Both the position numbers and the translations under genes were made by a program. From contig NZ_BJFL01000019.1 in NCBI RefSeq assembly GCF_005405885.1, positions 42,377 through 106,376 of the forward strand: a stretch of DNA of 64,000 bases. The letters are read 5' to 3'. Of this stretch, positions 33,055 through 42,736 are shown in pieces. This DNA is from Gandjariella thermophila. Lineage in GTDB: Bacteria > Actinomycetota > Actinomycetes > Mycobacteriales > Pseudonocardiaceae. The notes beneath the pieces were generated by a model, which saw nothing but the letters and a program-made list of their open reading frames with translations, was not told the DNA's origin and did no database searches. The stretch's first letter is position 1. Each line of letters starts with the position of its first letter.

Positions 33055-35301
33055 ATGGCCGACCGCCGCACACCCGCAGCCGAATCCCGCACGGCCGACC
33101 CACCACCCGCCTCGACCGGGCTGCACACGCTGTTGCGGCACGACGTTCCCGCCTCGCTGGTGGTCTTCCTGATCGCCATTCCGCTCTCCCTGGGCATCGC
33201 CGCCGCGTCCGGTGCGCCGCTGATCGCCGGCCTGATCGCCGCGGTCGTCGGCGGTCTGGTATGCGGCCTGCTGGGCGGGACTCCGCTGGCGGTGAGCGGG
33301 CCGGCCGCGGGGCTGGTCGCACTGGTCGCCGGGGTGGTCAGCGAGTACGGCTGGGCGGCGACCGCGGCCATCGTCGCCGCCGCCGGCGTGGTGCAACTGC
33401 TGCTCGGTCTGACCAGGCTGGGCCGCCTGGCGATGTCGCTGTCCCCCGCCGTGGTGCGCGGCATGCTGGCCGGTATCGGGGTGACCATCATGGCCGGCCA
33501 GTTGCACGTGGTGCTGGGCGGCAAGGCCGCCAGCGAGGTGCTGGACAACCTCAGCGGCCTGCCCGGACGGATGATGACCGGCATCAACGGGGCCTCGGCG
33601 CTGGTCGGCGCGGTCACCATCGCGCTGCTGCTGGTCTGGCCGAGGCTGCCGCGCATGTCCGTGGTGCCGGCGCCGCTGGTCGCCGTGGTGGCGGCGACCG
33701 CGCTGGCCACGACGCTGCGGCTGCCCGTGGAACGCGTGGACCTCCCGGACGCACCGCTGGCCGGGATCACGCTGCCACGGCTGCCCTCCGGCGAGCTGGC
33801 CGGCATCCTCGTCGCCGTGGTCACCATCGCGGTGGTGGCCAGTGTGGAGTCGCTGCTCTCCGCGGTCGCGGTGGACAAGATGCACGACGGCCAGCGCGCC
33901 GACCTGGACCGCGAACTCATCGCGCAGGGCGCGGCCAACACGGTGTCCGGCCTGCTCGGCGGCCTCCCGGTGACCGGCGTGATCGTCCGCAGCTCGACCA
34001 ACGTGGCGGCCGGCGCCCGCACCCGCGCGTCCGCTGTGCTGCACGGCGTGTGGGTGGCGGTGTTCGTGCTGCTGCTCGCGTCCACCCTGGAGCTGATCCC
34101 GATGGCGGCACTGGCCGGCGTGCTCGTCGTGATGGGTGCGAAGCTGATCAGCATCGCGCAGGTGAGGGCGCTGTGGCGGCACCGGGAGCTGGTCGCCTAC
34201 CTGGCCACCGTGGTGGGCGTGGTGCTGCTCGGCCTGCTCGAGGGCGTGCTGGTGGGTCTCGCGGTGGCCGCGGTCGGCGCGCTGTACCGGCTCACCCACT
34301 TCGCGGTGCGCACCGAGGAGCAGGACAACGGTGCGTGGCGGGTGGTCGTGCACGGCTCGCTGGTGTTCCTCGGTGTCGGCCGGCTGGCCCGCGAGCTGCG
34401 CCGCATCCCCCAGGGTCGGCGGGTGCGGCTGGAGTTGCATGTGGACCTGATGGACCACGCCGGCTTCGAGGCGATCGACGACTGGCGCACCAGCTACCAG
34501 CGGCTCGGCGGCACCGTCGAGGTGGACGAGGTCCACGACACCTGGTACGACCGCGCCGTCCGTGGCCGGCTGGGGCCGCGCAGGACGCTGCCCGGACCGC
34601 TGCCGCGCTGGTTCGCGCCGTGGTCGCACTGGCAGCGGGTGCATCACGAGGCGGAGGGGCAGGCGGCGCGCGACGGCGTCGACCCGATGCTGGTCGGGAT
34701 GCGGGAGTTCGAGCGGCGGTCCGCCGAGCTGGTCCGGCCGTTCCTGTCCGAGCTGGCCAGCCGGGGGCAGCGCCCGGGGCAGCTCTTCATCACCTGCGCC
34801 GACTCCCGCGTGGTGCCCAACCTGATCACCAGCAGCGGGCCGGGCGACCTGTTCTGCGTGCGCAACATCGGCAACCTGGTACCCGCCGCGGACGCCGCGG
34901 ACGACGCCTCGGTCGGCGCCGCCATCGAGTACGCGGTGGGTGTGCTGGGTGTGCGGCGGATCGTGGTGTGCGGGCACTCGCACTGCGGCGCCATGGCCGC
35001 GGTGCTGGCCGGGTCCGCGCCGCCCGGCTCGCACCTGCACACCTGGCTGCGCCACGCCGAGCCGAGCGTGCGGCGCTTCCACGCCACCGGCGCCGCCGGT
35101 CCCGAGGACCTGCCGGCCGAGGAGCGGCTGTGCCTGGTCAACGTCAGCCAGCAGGTGGACAACCTGCGCAGCTACCCAGCCGTGCGGGAGGCGGTGGACG
35201 CCGGCCGGCTGGAACTGGCCGGGCTGTACTTCGACATCTCCGCCGCGCGGGTGTTCCTGGTGGACACGCAGCGAGCCGCGCTGCAACCGGTTCCGGCCTG
35301 A
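33055..35301 (+). CDS. SulP-family anion transporter fused to beta-carbonic anhydrase
   Basis: A 748-residue fusion. Residues about 25-430 form the SulP membrane domain: PASLVVFLIAIPLSLGIAAASGAPLIAGLIAA, GGTPLAVSGPAAGLVALVAG and NTVSGLLGGLPVTGVIVRSSTN. Residues about 430-500 form a divergent STAS-like segment. Residues about 530-748 form a beta-carbonic anhydrase with the zinc and catalytic residues visible: CADSR (Cys about 582) and GHSHCGA (His about 641, Cys about 644). SulP-CA fusions are taken to import bicarbonate and interconvert it with CO2. The ATG follows a GAGGAG site. It ends one base from the convergent dacB relic. Confidence 0.9.
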   Translation: MADRRTPAAESRTADPPPASTGLHTLLRHDVPASLVVFLIAIPLSLGIAAASGAPLIAGLIAAVVGGLVCGLLGGTPLAVSGPAAGLVALVAGVVSEYGWAATAAIVAAAGVVQLLLGLTRLGRLAMSLSPAVVRGMLAGIGVTIMAGQLHVVLGGKAASEVLDNLSGLPGRMMTGINGASALVGAVTIALLLVWPRLPRMSVVPAPLVAVVAATALATTLRLPVERVDLPDAPLAGITLPRLPSGELAGILVAVVTIAVVASVESLLSAVAVDKMHDGQRADLDRELIAQGAANTVSGLLGGLPVTGVIVRSSTNVAAGARTRASAVLHGVWVAVFVLLLASTLELIPMAALAGVLVVMGAKLISIAQVRALWRHRELVAYLATVVGVVLLGLLEGVLVGLAVAAVGALYRLTHFAVRTEEQDNGAWRVVVHGSLVFLGVGRLARELRRIPQGRRVRLELHVDLMDHAGFEAIDDWRTSYQRLGGTVEVDEVHDTWYDRAVRGRLGPRRTLPGPLPRWFAPWSHWQRVHHEAEGQAARDGVDPMLVGMREFERRSAELVRPFLSELASRGQRPGQLFITCADSRVVPNLITSSGPGDLFCVRNIGNLVPAADAADDASVGAAIEYAVGVLGVRRIVVCGHSHCGAMAAVLAGSAPPGSHLHTWLRHAEPSVRRFHATGAAGPEDLPAEERLCLVNVSQQVDNLRSYPAVREAVDAGRLELAGLYFDISAARVFLVDTQRAALQPVPA

Positions 35302-35302
35302 G

Positions 35303-36405
35303 CTAGCAGGTTCTGGCCCAGGTGCACTCCAGGTCCGCGCCGCGCGAGGGTGCCGCCGCCCCGCGCGGCGCGGGCACGGCATGCGGCCGCGGCCGGTCGT
35401 CGGCTCCGCGGTAGCTGGCCAGCCGCACCGCGACCGCGTCCTCCAGCGGCCGCAGGTCGGCGGCGGACACCAGCGCGTTGTTCTCCATCAGGGAGAACAC
35501 CAGGCGTTCCCCGTTCGCGGCGGTGACGTAGCCGGACAGCGCGGACACCCCGGTGTAGGAGCCGGTCTTGGCGTGCACGTTGCCCTCGGCGGGGGTGCCG
35601 CGCATGCGGTTGCGCAGCATGCCGCCGACCAGCCGGTCCGGTTCGCCGGCGACGGGCAGCGCGTCGTACCAGGCGGGGAACCACGGCTTCCCCCGTGCCG
35701 CGACGAGCAGCGCGGCGACGTCGTCCGGGGCCACCTGGTCCATTCTGGACAGTCCGGAGCCGTCGACCATGCGCACTCCGGACGCCCTCACCCCGAGGCC
35801 GGCGAGCGCGTCGGCCAGCGCCTGGGTGCCGGCGTCCCAACTGCCCTGCCCGGACACCTTCCGGCCGGCCGCCTTGACCAGGGCCTCCGCGTGCATGTTG
35901 TTGCTCAGCTTGAGGAACGGCACGAGAAGCTGGGACAGCGGCATCGAGTCGCGCCGGGCCACGGTGCGCGCAGCGGCCGGGGTGGCGCGGTAGGCGGTGC
36001 CGCCGAGCACCCGCACGCCGTGGTCGGCGAGCGCCCCGCGGAACACCGCGGCCACGAACGCCGCCGGGTGCCACACCGCGATGTACTCGGTGTCCGGCGC
36101 GGCACCGGCCGGGATCGACCCGGTGACCCGGACGACGTTGGTGCCGTGGTCGCGGTCCACGGTCACGGTGGACGCGCCACCCGCCGGCCCGGTGACCGCC
36201 CGGTTGTCCACCCGGATGACGCCGTTCGGCGGGTCCACGGTGACCGTGGCCGGCCGCCCGGCGGCGCCGGGGGCGACCCGGACGATGACCGAGCCGGCGT
36301 CGTAGTCGGTGTCCGGGGCGATGGTGAGGGCGGAGACCTGCGCGTCGTAGTAGCACGGCTCGTCGTCCCAGGCCCAGCCGGGTGCCGCGGCGGACAGCAG
36401 GACCC
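35303..36405 (-). pseudogene. dacB relic: C-terminal half of a D-Ala-D-Ala carboxypeptidase (PBP4-type)
   Basis: The text matches the C-terminal part of actinobacterial DacB/PBP4: GWAWDDEPCYYDAQVSAL, SMPLSQLLVPFLKLSNNMHAE (SxN motif), VRMVDGSGLSRMDQVAPDD and GNVHAKTGSYTGVSALSGY (KTG motif). The N-terminal 150-odd residues, including the signal peptide and the SxxK catalytic serine, are absent. The frame starts abruptly at about 36400, next to a perfect inverted repeat; ATG 36460 lies inside that repeat and has no domain-like leader. Without SxxK it cannot be an active penicillin-binding protein. I call it a 5'-truncated pseudogene, although the remaining frame is intact. Confidence 0.75.
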
Positions 36406-36411
36406 CCCTTT

Positions 36412-36478
36412 CCGCATTCAGCGGGCTCGACGGCGCTCGGAGAACACCCGAAACGCCCATCGAGCCCGCTGAATGCGG
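36412..36478 (-). terminator. Perfect 19-bp inverted repeat, probable terminator of gnd
   Basis: CCGCATTCAGCGGGCTCGA (36412-36430) and its exact reverse complement (36460-36478), with a 29-base loop, begin 12 bases after the gnd stop. A T-run (CCCCCCTTT on the plus strand) is at the wrong side for the minus-strand transcript. The length and perfection could also mark a mobile or repeated element, given that dacB is truncated at its edge. Confidence 0.65.
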
Positions 36479-36489
36479 GGGAGTCGGCG

Positions 36490-37938
36490 TCAGGTGCCAA
36501 TCTCGGTGCGGCCCTCCGACCAGAGGGTGTGGAACACGCCGTCCCGGTCCACCCGGCGGTAGGTGTGCGCGCCGAAGAAGTCGCGCAGCCCCTGCACCAG
36601 CGCGGCGGGCAGCCGCTCGGCGCGCAGCGCGTCGTGGTAGGCCAGCGCCGAGGAGAACCCGGGCGCGGGCACCCCGGACTCGACCGCGGTGGCCACCACC
36701 CGCCGCCACGCGGCCTCGCCGTCCGACACCGCGCCGGCGAAGTAGTCGTCCACCAGCAGCGAGGGCAGGTCGGCGTTGCCGTGGTAGGCCTGGCGGATGC
36801 GGTCCAGGAACCGGGCCCGGATGATGCAGCCGCCCCGCCAGATGGTGGCCATCGCACCGAGGTCGATGCCCCAGCCGTAGAACTCGCTGGCCGCCCGGAT
36901 CTGGTCGAAGCCCTGCGCGTAGGCGACCACCTTGGAGGCGTACAGCGCCTGCCGGACGTCCTCCACGAACGCCTGCCGGTCGCCGACCTTCGCGGTGCCG
37001 CTGCTGGCGCCGAGCGCGCCCCGGGCCGCGGCGCGCTGGCCGGCCCGGGCGGACAGCGAGCGGGCGAACACCGCCTCGGCGATGCCGGTGACCGGGATGC
37101 CAAGTTCCAGCGCCTCCTGCACGGTCCACCGGCCGGTGCCCTTCTGCTCGGCCTCGTCGGCGACCACGTCCACGAACGGCCGGCCGGTGGCGGCGTCGAC
37201 GTGCCCCAGCACCTCGGCGGTGATCTCCACCAGGTAGGACTCCAGGTCGCCCGAGTTCCAGGTGCGGAACACCTCGGCGATCTCCGCCGGCTCCAGGCCG
37301 GCCGCGCGGCGCAGCAGGTCGTAGGACTCGGCGATGAGCTGCATGTCGGCGTACTCGATGCCGTTGTGCACCATCTTCACGAAGTGGCCGGCCCCGTCCG
37401 GGCCGACGTGGGTGCAGCACGGCTGGCCGTCCACCTGCGCCGCGATGGACTCCAGCACTGGGCCGAGGTGCTGGTAGGACTCGGCGGACCCGCCGGGCAT
37501 GATGCTCGGCCCGTTCAGCGCGCCCTCCTCGCCGCCGGAGATGCCGGTGCCGACGAAGTGCAGCCCGCGCTCGCGCAGCACGGTCTCCCGCCGGCGGGTG
37601 TCCGCGAAGTGCGCGTTGCCGCCGTCCACCACCATGTCGCCCGGTTCCAGCAGCTCCACCAGCTCGTCGATGACGGCGTCGGTGGGCTGGCCGGCCTTCA
37701 CCATGACGATCACCTGCCGGGGCCGCTGCAGCGACGCGACCAGGTCGGCCATGGACTCGGCCGGCACGAAGTCCCCCTCGTCGCCGTGCTTGTCCAGCAG
37801 GGTCTGGGTGCGGGTCATGGACCGGTTGTGCACGGCCACCCGGTAGCCGTGGCGGGCCAGGTTGCGGGCGAGGTTGCCGCCCATGGTCGCGAGACCGGTG
37901 ACCCCGATTCGCGCCGTGCCGTTCGTGCTGTTCACCAT
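36490..37938 (-). CDS. gnd: 6-phosphogluconate dehydrogenase (decarboxylating)
   Basis: A 482-residue cytoplasmic enzyme of the pentose phosphate pathway that oxidises 6-phosphogluconate to ribulose 5-phosphate and CO2, making NADPH. ATG 37938 is chosen; the frame extends further without homology. The NADP fold begins IGVTGLATMGGNLARNLARHGY. The signature region is GTGISGGEEGALNGPSIMPGG, with the catalytic Lys in GAGHFVKMVHNGIEYADMQ. The C-terminal helical domain has WSGGDL-like WNSGDLESYLVEIT and IWRGGCIIRARFLDRI. Length fits the long family. Monocistronic, followed by a hairpin. Confidence 0.95.
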   Translation of the reverse strand: MVNSTNGTARIGVTGLATMGGNLARNLARHGYRVAVHNRSMTRTQTLLDKHGDEGDFVPAESMADLVASLQRPRQVIVMVKAGQPTDAVIDELVELLEPGDMVVDGGNAHFADTRRRETVLRERGLHFVGTGISGGEEGALNGPSIMPGGSAESYQHLGPVLESIAAQVDGQPCCTHVGPDGAGHFVKMVHNGIEYADMQLIAESYDLLRRAAGLEPAEIAEVFRTWNSGDLESYLVEITAEVLGHVDAATGRPFVDVVADEAEQKGTGRWTVQEALELGIPVTGIAEAVFARSLSARAGQRAAARGALGASSGTAKVGDRQAFVEDVRQALYASKVVAYAQGFDQIRAASEFYGWGIDLGAMATIWRGGCIIRARFLDRIRQAYHGNADLPSLLVDDYFAGAVSDGEAAWRRVVATAVESGVPAPGFSSALAYHDALRAERLPAALVQGLRDFFGAHTYRRVDRDGVFHTLWSEGRTEIGT

Positions 37939-38182
37939 GCCCCAAGCCTGCCCTTTCCGCCGACGGACGGCCACCTCCCCCGCAGGCGAGTCACCCGCCG
38001 GCCGCCGATCCCCTCAGGGTTTACCGTCCAAATCCCCGACTCCGGTATGACAACCGGCGCCGACGAATACGCCGACGGGCGAGAGCACGGTTCGACACCA
38101 GACCGATTCGGGGAGCGGTCCGCCAGTCCTACGTTCACCCCCACAGATCGTGGAAACCCGGGAACGGAGGGAGAGAAACGCC

Positions 38183-39208
38183 TTGTACCGTCAGGCATTC
38201 GCGCCGGAATACCAAGGAGCGCTGAAGTCCCTTTCGGTCAACGCCTCCTATGCGGACGTGCTACGCAGCGCCGAGGAGCAGCGGCGGCAAGCGGAGCGGT
38301 CCGGCTCGCCACTGGCGGCGGCGCAGGCCAACCTCGCGGTCGCCGAGGCGTGCCGCCGGCTCGGCCGGGTGGACGAGGCGGACCGGGCGTGGAAGGAGAG
38401 CTACCGGGCGGCCCGCACCGCAGCCGACCTCCCCGCGATGGCCTGGGCATTGTGGAGCGGCGGCACGCTGGCCCGGCAGCGCGGGAACTTCCCGCTGGCC
38501 CGCCGCTGGCTGACCGCCGCGGCCCGGCTCGCCGAGCGCGGCGGGGACCGGCTCGCCCGCGGCTACGCGCTCGCCGGGATCGCCGAGACCGGACGTATCC
38601 AGGGCGACTACGAAAACGTCATCGAACTCCACCAGGAATTGCTGGCCGAAGCCAGGGAACGCGGCGAGGCCCGGCACATCGTGTGGGCGATGGAGGGGCT
38701 CGCGCAGATCTACCGGAACACCGGAAGGCACGATCGCGCGCTGACCATGTTCCGCGACGCGGTGCGGATCGCCACCGCCGCCGGTGACGCGCGCGGCCGC
38801 GCCTGGGCGTTACGCGGGGTCGCCGACATCGTCTCCCTGCAGGGCGATCCGGATCGCGCGCTGGAACTGCTCGACGAGGCCGCGGAAACGTGCCGGCGGA
38901 TGAACCTGGAAAGCGCGCTGGCCTACAACCACAAGATGCGCGGAAACGTGCTCTACCGGGCCGGCCGCTACGACGAGGCCCGCGAGGTGTACGGCTCGAC
39001 GGTGCGGGAGTTCCGAGCTATCGGCGAGCCGCGTGGCGAGGCCCTGGCCCGGCTCGGCCTGGTGAAGAGCCTGGCCCGGCTGGGTTGGCCACGGGCCGAG
39101 ACCGAGCGGGACCTCGCCGAGTTGCGCGCCCAGTTCGAGCGGGCCGGCCTGCACCACGCCAGGGACATGGTGGACCGGGCCCGGGCCGAACTGTTCGGCG
39201 AACCCTGA
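38183..39208 (+). CDS. Tetratricopeptide-repeat protein
   Basis: A 341-residue cytoplasmic protein. The TTG at 38183 is preferred because GGAGGGAG (38166-38173) lies nine bases ahead; a GTG at 38150 is in frame but lacks a site. Residues about 40-320 are six or more TPR units, such as ANLAVAEACRRLGRVDEADRAWKESY, EGLAQIYRNTGRHDRALTMFRDAVRIA and GVADIVSLQGDPDRALELLDEAAETC (each read in parts). No catalytic domain. A scaffold or regulatory role is likely; the partner is not evident from the neighbours gnd and uppP. Confidence 0.75.
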   Translation: MYRQAFAPEYQGALKSLSVNASYADVLRSAEEQRRQAERSGSPLAAAQANLAVAEACRRLGRVDEADRAWKESYRAARTAADLPAMAWALWSGGTLARQRGNFPLARRWLTAAARLAERGGDRLARGYALAGIAETGRIQGDYENVIELHQELLAEARERGEARHIVWAMEGLAQIYRNTGRHDRALTMFRDAVRIATAAGDARGRAWALRGVADIVSLQGDPDRALELLDEAAETCRRMNLESALAYNHKMRGNVLYRAGRYDEAREVYGSTVREFRAIGEPRGEALARLGLVKSLARLGWPRAETERDLAELRAQFERAGLHHARDMVDRARAELFGEP

Positions 39209-39359
39209 CTCACCCCGGTGGGGGCGCGTCCGCGACCCGAGCCCGGCGGTTCCCGGAGGGCCGGACTCGTTTAGGCTGCCGAGGACAAGCCTCGGGCGTC
39301 GCGGCGCCAGCCGACGCCCCGTGCCAGGACCAGGCACATCCCTCGTCGGAAGGCGATCG

Positions 39360-40310
39360 ATGCCCGACTTGACATACCCCGAAGCGATCGTGATCGGCCT
39401 GCTGCAGGGAGTCAGCGAGCTGTTCCCGGTGTCCAGCCTGGGCCACAGCGTGCTGCTGCCCGCGCTGATCGGCGGCAAGTGGGCGCAGGACCTGAGCATC
39501 ACCGCCGAGGGCTCGCCGTACCTGGCCGTGCTGGTGGCCATGCACGTGGCCACCGCAGCCGCCCTGGTGATCTTCTTCTGGCGGGACTGGGTGCGCGTGG
39601 TCGGCGGGCTGGTCACGTCGATTCGCCATCGCCGGATCGAGACGCCGGACCAGCGGCTGGCCTGGCTGCTCGTGGCGGGCACCATCCCGGTCGGCATCGT
39701 CGGTCTGGTCCTCGACCACGTGGCGCGGGAATACCTGGGCAAGCCCATCCCCTCGGCGCTGTTCCTGGCGCTCAACGGGGTGGTGCTCTACGCGGTCGAG
39801 CGGCTCCGCCGGGGCAGGGACCGCGACGACGACCTGCCGCTGGAAATGCGGGACACCGTGGTGTTCGCCACCGAGGACACCACGCCGCTGAGCGCGGTGG
39901 CCGTGGACGTCGCCTCAGACCGCCGGCTGTCCCGGCTGGGCGTCAAGGAGGCGGTGGTCATCGGCTCGGCGCAGATCTTCGGGCTGTTCCCCGGGTTCAG
40001 CCGCTCCGGCGCCACCATCGCCGCCGGGCTGCTGCGCGGGCTGCGCCACGAGGACGCCGCCCGCTTCGCGTTCCTGCTGGCCACCCCGGTCATCGGGGCG
40101 GCGGGCCTGCTGAAGATCCCGGAGCTGCTCACCCCCCAGGCGCAGGGTGTGCTCGGTCCGGCGATCCTCGGCAGCCTGCTCGCCGGGGTCGCCGCGTACT
40201 TCTCGGTCCGCTTCCTCACCAGGTACTTCGAGACCCGGACGCTGACCCCGTTCGCGATCTACTGCGTGGTCGCCGGCCTCGGCTGCCTGGCCTGGTTCAC
40301 CCTCGTCTGA
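39360..40310 (+). CDS. uppP: Undecaprenyl-diphosphatase UppP (BacA family)
   Basis: A 316-residue integral membrane phosphatase that recycles undecaprenyl diphosphate for cell-wall synthesis and can confer bacitracin resistance. ATG 39360 has GGAAGG ahead. The first motif is LLQGVSELFPVSSLGHS, with the acidic and Ser residues of the active site. The second is LFPGFSRSGATIAAGLLRG, the conserved PGxSRSxxT. Seven to eight helices are apparent. A charged loop of about 45 residues (RGRDRDDDLPLE, TEDTTPLS) between the two motifs makes it longer than the usual 270 residues. It ends eight bases from the convergent tesB. Confidence 0.92.
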   Translation: MPDLTYPEAIVIGLLQGVSELFPVSSLGHSVLLPALIGGKWAQDLSITAEGSPYLAVLVAMHVATAAALVIFFWRDWVRVVGGLVTSIRHRRIETPDQRLAWLLVAGTIPVGIVGLVLDHVAREYLGKPIPSALFLALNGVVLYAVERLRRGRDRDDDLPLEMRDTVVFATEDTTPLSAVAVDVASDRRLSRLGVKEAVVIGSAQIFGLFPGFSRSGATIAAGLLRGLRHEDAARFAFLLATPVIGAAGLLKIPELLTPQAQGVLGPAILGSLLAGVAAYFSVRFLTRYFETRTLTPFAIYCVVAGLGCLAWFTLV

Positions 40311-40318
40311 CGGCCTGT

Positions 40319-41269
40319 TCAGGAGGCGATGCGCAGCAGGCCCTCCTGGACCACGGTGGCGATCAGCGTGCCGTCCCGGTCGAAGAACCGCCCGGTGGCC
40401 AGGCCGCGGCCGCCGGAGGCGCTGGGCGAGGCACAGTCGTAGAGCACCCACTCGTCGGCGCGGAACGGCCGGTGGAACCACATGGCGTGGTCCAGGCTGG
40501 CGCCGATGACCCGGTCCAGCCCCCAGTACACGCCGTGCCGGACCAGCACGGCGTCCAGCAGCGTCATGTCCGAGGCGTAGGCCAGCACGCACACGTGCAG
40601 CAGGTCGTTGTCCGGCAGGCTGCCGTCGGCCCGCATCCACACCTGGTGGCGGGCGTCCCGCGGGCCGCTCTCCCGGGACAGGAACGCCGGCTCGGTGACG
40701 TAGCGCAGGTCGATCGGGCGGGGCAGCTTCGCCATGTCGCCGAGCCGGGCGCCGTACTCGCTGACCCGGTCGGCGAAGCTGGGCAGCGACTCCGGGTCGG
40801 GCACCTCGGGCATCGCGTCGGCGTGGTCCAGCCCGTGCTCGCGGAGCTGGAACGAGGCGGACAGCGAGAAGATCGCCTTGCCGTGCTGGATGGCGACCAC
40901 CCGGCGGGTGGTGAACGACCGGCCGTCCCGGATCCGGTCCACCTCGTAGACGATCGGCACCCGCGGGTCACCGGGACGGATGAAGTACGCGTGCAGGGAG
41001 TGCACGTGCCGGTCCTCCGGCACGGTCCTACCAGCGGCGACCAGGGCCTGGCCGGCGACCTGGCCGCCGAACACGCGCACCGGGGACTCCGCCGGGCTGA
41101 CCCCGCGGAAGATGTTCTCCTCGATGCGCTCCAGATCGAGCAGGGCCACGAGGCGGTCCAGCACCGGCTGACCGCGCGGCACCCCGTCCGGGGTGGTCGG
41201 CACGGGCTCCGGCGAGGTCGCGGCGGCGGGATCGGCCGCTGCCGCGCGCGCCAGCTCTGTCACTTGCAC
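40319..41269 (-). CDS. tesB: Acyl-CoA thioesterase II (TesB)
   Basis: A 316-residue double-hotdog thioesterase that hydrolyses acyl-CoA to free acid and CoA. Family text: FRGVSPAESPVRVFGGQVAGQALVAAGRTV, HSLHAYFIRPGDPRVPIVYEVDRIRDGRSF, then LDHAMWFHRPFRADEWVLYD with the catalytic Asp, and GRGLATGRFFDRDGTLIATVVQEGLLR. An N-terminal extension of about 35 residues, rich in Ala and Pro, precedes the first hotdog. It lies downstream of pyk on the same strand, 42 bases away, an arrangement seen in other actinobacteria. Confidence 0.93.
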   Translation of the reverse strand: MQVTELARAAAADPAAATSPEPVPTTPDGVPRGQPVLDRLVALLDLERIEENIFRGVSPAESPVRVFGGQVAGQALVAAGRTVPEDRHVHSLHAYFIRPGDPRVPIVYEVDRIRDGRSFTTRRVVAIQHGKAIFSLSASFQLREHGLDHADAMPEVPDPESLPSFADRVSEYGARLGDMAKLPRPIDLRYVTEPAFLSRESGPRDARHQVWMRADGSLPDNDLLHVCVLAYASDMTLLDAVLVRHGVYWGLDRVIGASLDHAMWFHRPFRADEWVLYDCASPSASGGRGLATGRFFDRDGTLIATVVQEGLLRIAS

Positions 41270-41311
41270 TCCCTTGTCCCGCGGACGTCCGCCCGCGGCA
41301 CCGGGCGGGCG

Positions 41312-42736
41312 TCAGGCGTGGTCCTCTTCGCCCAGGCGGTGCACCCGGATCAGGTTGGTGGACCCCACCGTGCCCGGCGGCGAGCCGGCCACGATCACCA
41401 CCAGGTCGCCGGGCTGGTAGCGGCCGATCGAGAGCATCGCCTGGTCCACCTGGCGCACCATCTGGTCGGTCGAGTCCACCTTAGGCACCAGGAACGTTTC
41501 GGTGCCCCAGGTGAGAGCAAGCTGACTACGGACGTTCTGCTCGGGCGTGAACGCCAGCAGCGGCAGGTGGGTGTGCAGCCGGGCGAGCCGCCGCACGGTG
41601 TCTCCGGACTGCGTGAACGCGACCAGGGCCTTCGCGTTCAGCCGCTCGCCGATGTCCCGGGCGGCGTAGGAGATGACGCCCCGCTTGGTGCGCGGCACGT
41701 GGGTCAGCGGCGGCACCGTGGTGGACTCCGACTCCACCGCCTCGATGATCCTGCCCATCGTCTCGACCGACTCGATCGGGTACCGGCCGACGCTGGTCTC
41801 GCCGGAGAGCATCAGCGCGTCCGCGCCGTCCAGCACGGCGTTGGCCACGTCGGAGGCTTCGGCCCGGGTCGGCCGCGAGTTGCCGATCATGGAGTCGAGC
41901 ATCTGGGTGGCCACGATCACCGGCTTGGCGTTCTCCCGGGCGATCTGGATGGCCCGCTTCTGCACCAGCGGCACGTGCTCCAGCGGCAGCTCCACGCCGA
42001 GGTCACCGCGGGCCACCATGACGCCGTCGAAGGCGAGAACGACCGCCTCGAGGTTGTCCACCGCCTCCGGCTTCTCCAGCTTGGCGACCACCGGCAGCCG
42101 GCCGCCCGCCACCCGGTCCATCACCTGGTGCACGAAGTCGATGTCGGCCGGGGAGCGCACGAAGGACAGCGCGATGAAGTCCACCCCGAGGCTGAGCGCG
42201 AACTCCAGGTCCTGCACGTCCTTGTCGGACAGCGGCGGCACGGAGACGTCCATACCGGGCAGCGAGATTCCCTTGTTGTCGCTGACCGGGCCGCCCTCGG
42301 TGACCTCGCAGACCACGTCCGGCCCGTCCACCTCGGCGACGACCAGGCCCACCTTGCCGTCGTCGACCAGCAGCCGGTCGCCGGCCTTGGCGTCCTTGGC
42401 CAGGCCCTTGTACGTGGTGGAGACCCGGTCGTGCGTGCCGGGGACGTCCTCGACGGTGATGCGGACCACGTCGCCGGTGCGCCACTCGACCGGGCCGGCG
42501 GCGAAGCGGCCCAGGCGGATCTTCGGTCCCTGCAGGTCGGCCAGGATGCCGACCGCTCGGCCCGACTCGTTGGAGGCGGCCCGGACCAGCTCGTACACCT
42601 GCTTGTGGTCCGCGTGGCTGCCGTGGCTGAAGTTCATCCGGGCCACGTCCATACCGGCCGCGACGAGGTCGCGCACCTTCTCCGCGGTCGCGGTGGCGGG
42701 CCCGAGAGTACACACGATCTTGGCACGTCGGCTCAC
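41312..42736 (-). CDS. pyk: Pyruvate kinase
   Basis: A 474-residue glycolytic enzyme that converts phosphoenolpyruvate and ADP to pyruvate and ATP. The start MSRRAKIVCTLGPA is canonical. Signature residues include MNFSHGSH, ADLQGPKIRLG, the catalytic Lys in VVAKLEKPEAVDNL and the metal-binding Glu/Asp in GVMVARGDLGVELP. The 2-PG loop is ATQMLDSMIGNSRPTRAEASDVANAVLDGADALMLSGET (read in parts). Length and domains A, B and C are complete. It is the upstream gene of a pyk-tesB pair. Confidence 0.97.
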   Translation of the reverse strand: MSRRAKIVCTLGPATATAEKVRDLVAAGMDVARMNFSHGSHADHKQVYELVRAASNESGRAVGILADLQGPKIRLGRFAAGPVEWRTGDVVRITVEDVPGTHDRVSTTYKGLAKDAKAGDRLLVDDGKVGLVVAEVDGPDVVCEVTEGGPVSDNKGISLPGMDVSVPPLSDKDVQDLEFALSLGVDFIALSFVRSPADIDFVHQVMDRVAGGRLPVVAKLEKPEAVDNLEAVVLAFDGVMVARGDLGVELPLEHVPLVQKRAIQIARENAKPVIVATQMLDSMIGNSRPTRAEASDVANAVLDGADALMLSGETSVGRYPIESVETMGRIIEAVESESTTVPPLTHVPRTKRGVISYAARDIGERLNAKALVAFTQSGDTVRRLARLHTHLPLLAFTPEQNVRSQLALTWGTETFLVPKVDSTDQMVRQVDQAMLSIGRYQPGDLVVIVAGSPPGTVGSTNLIRVHRLGEEDHA

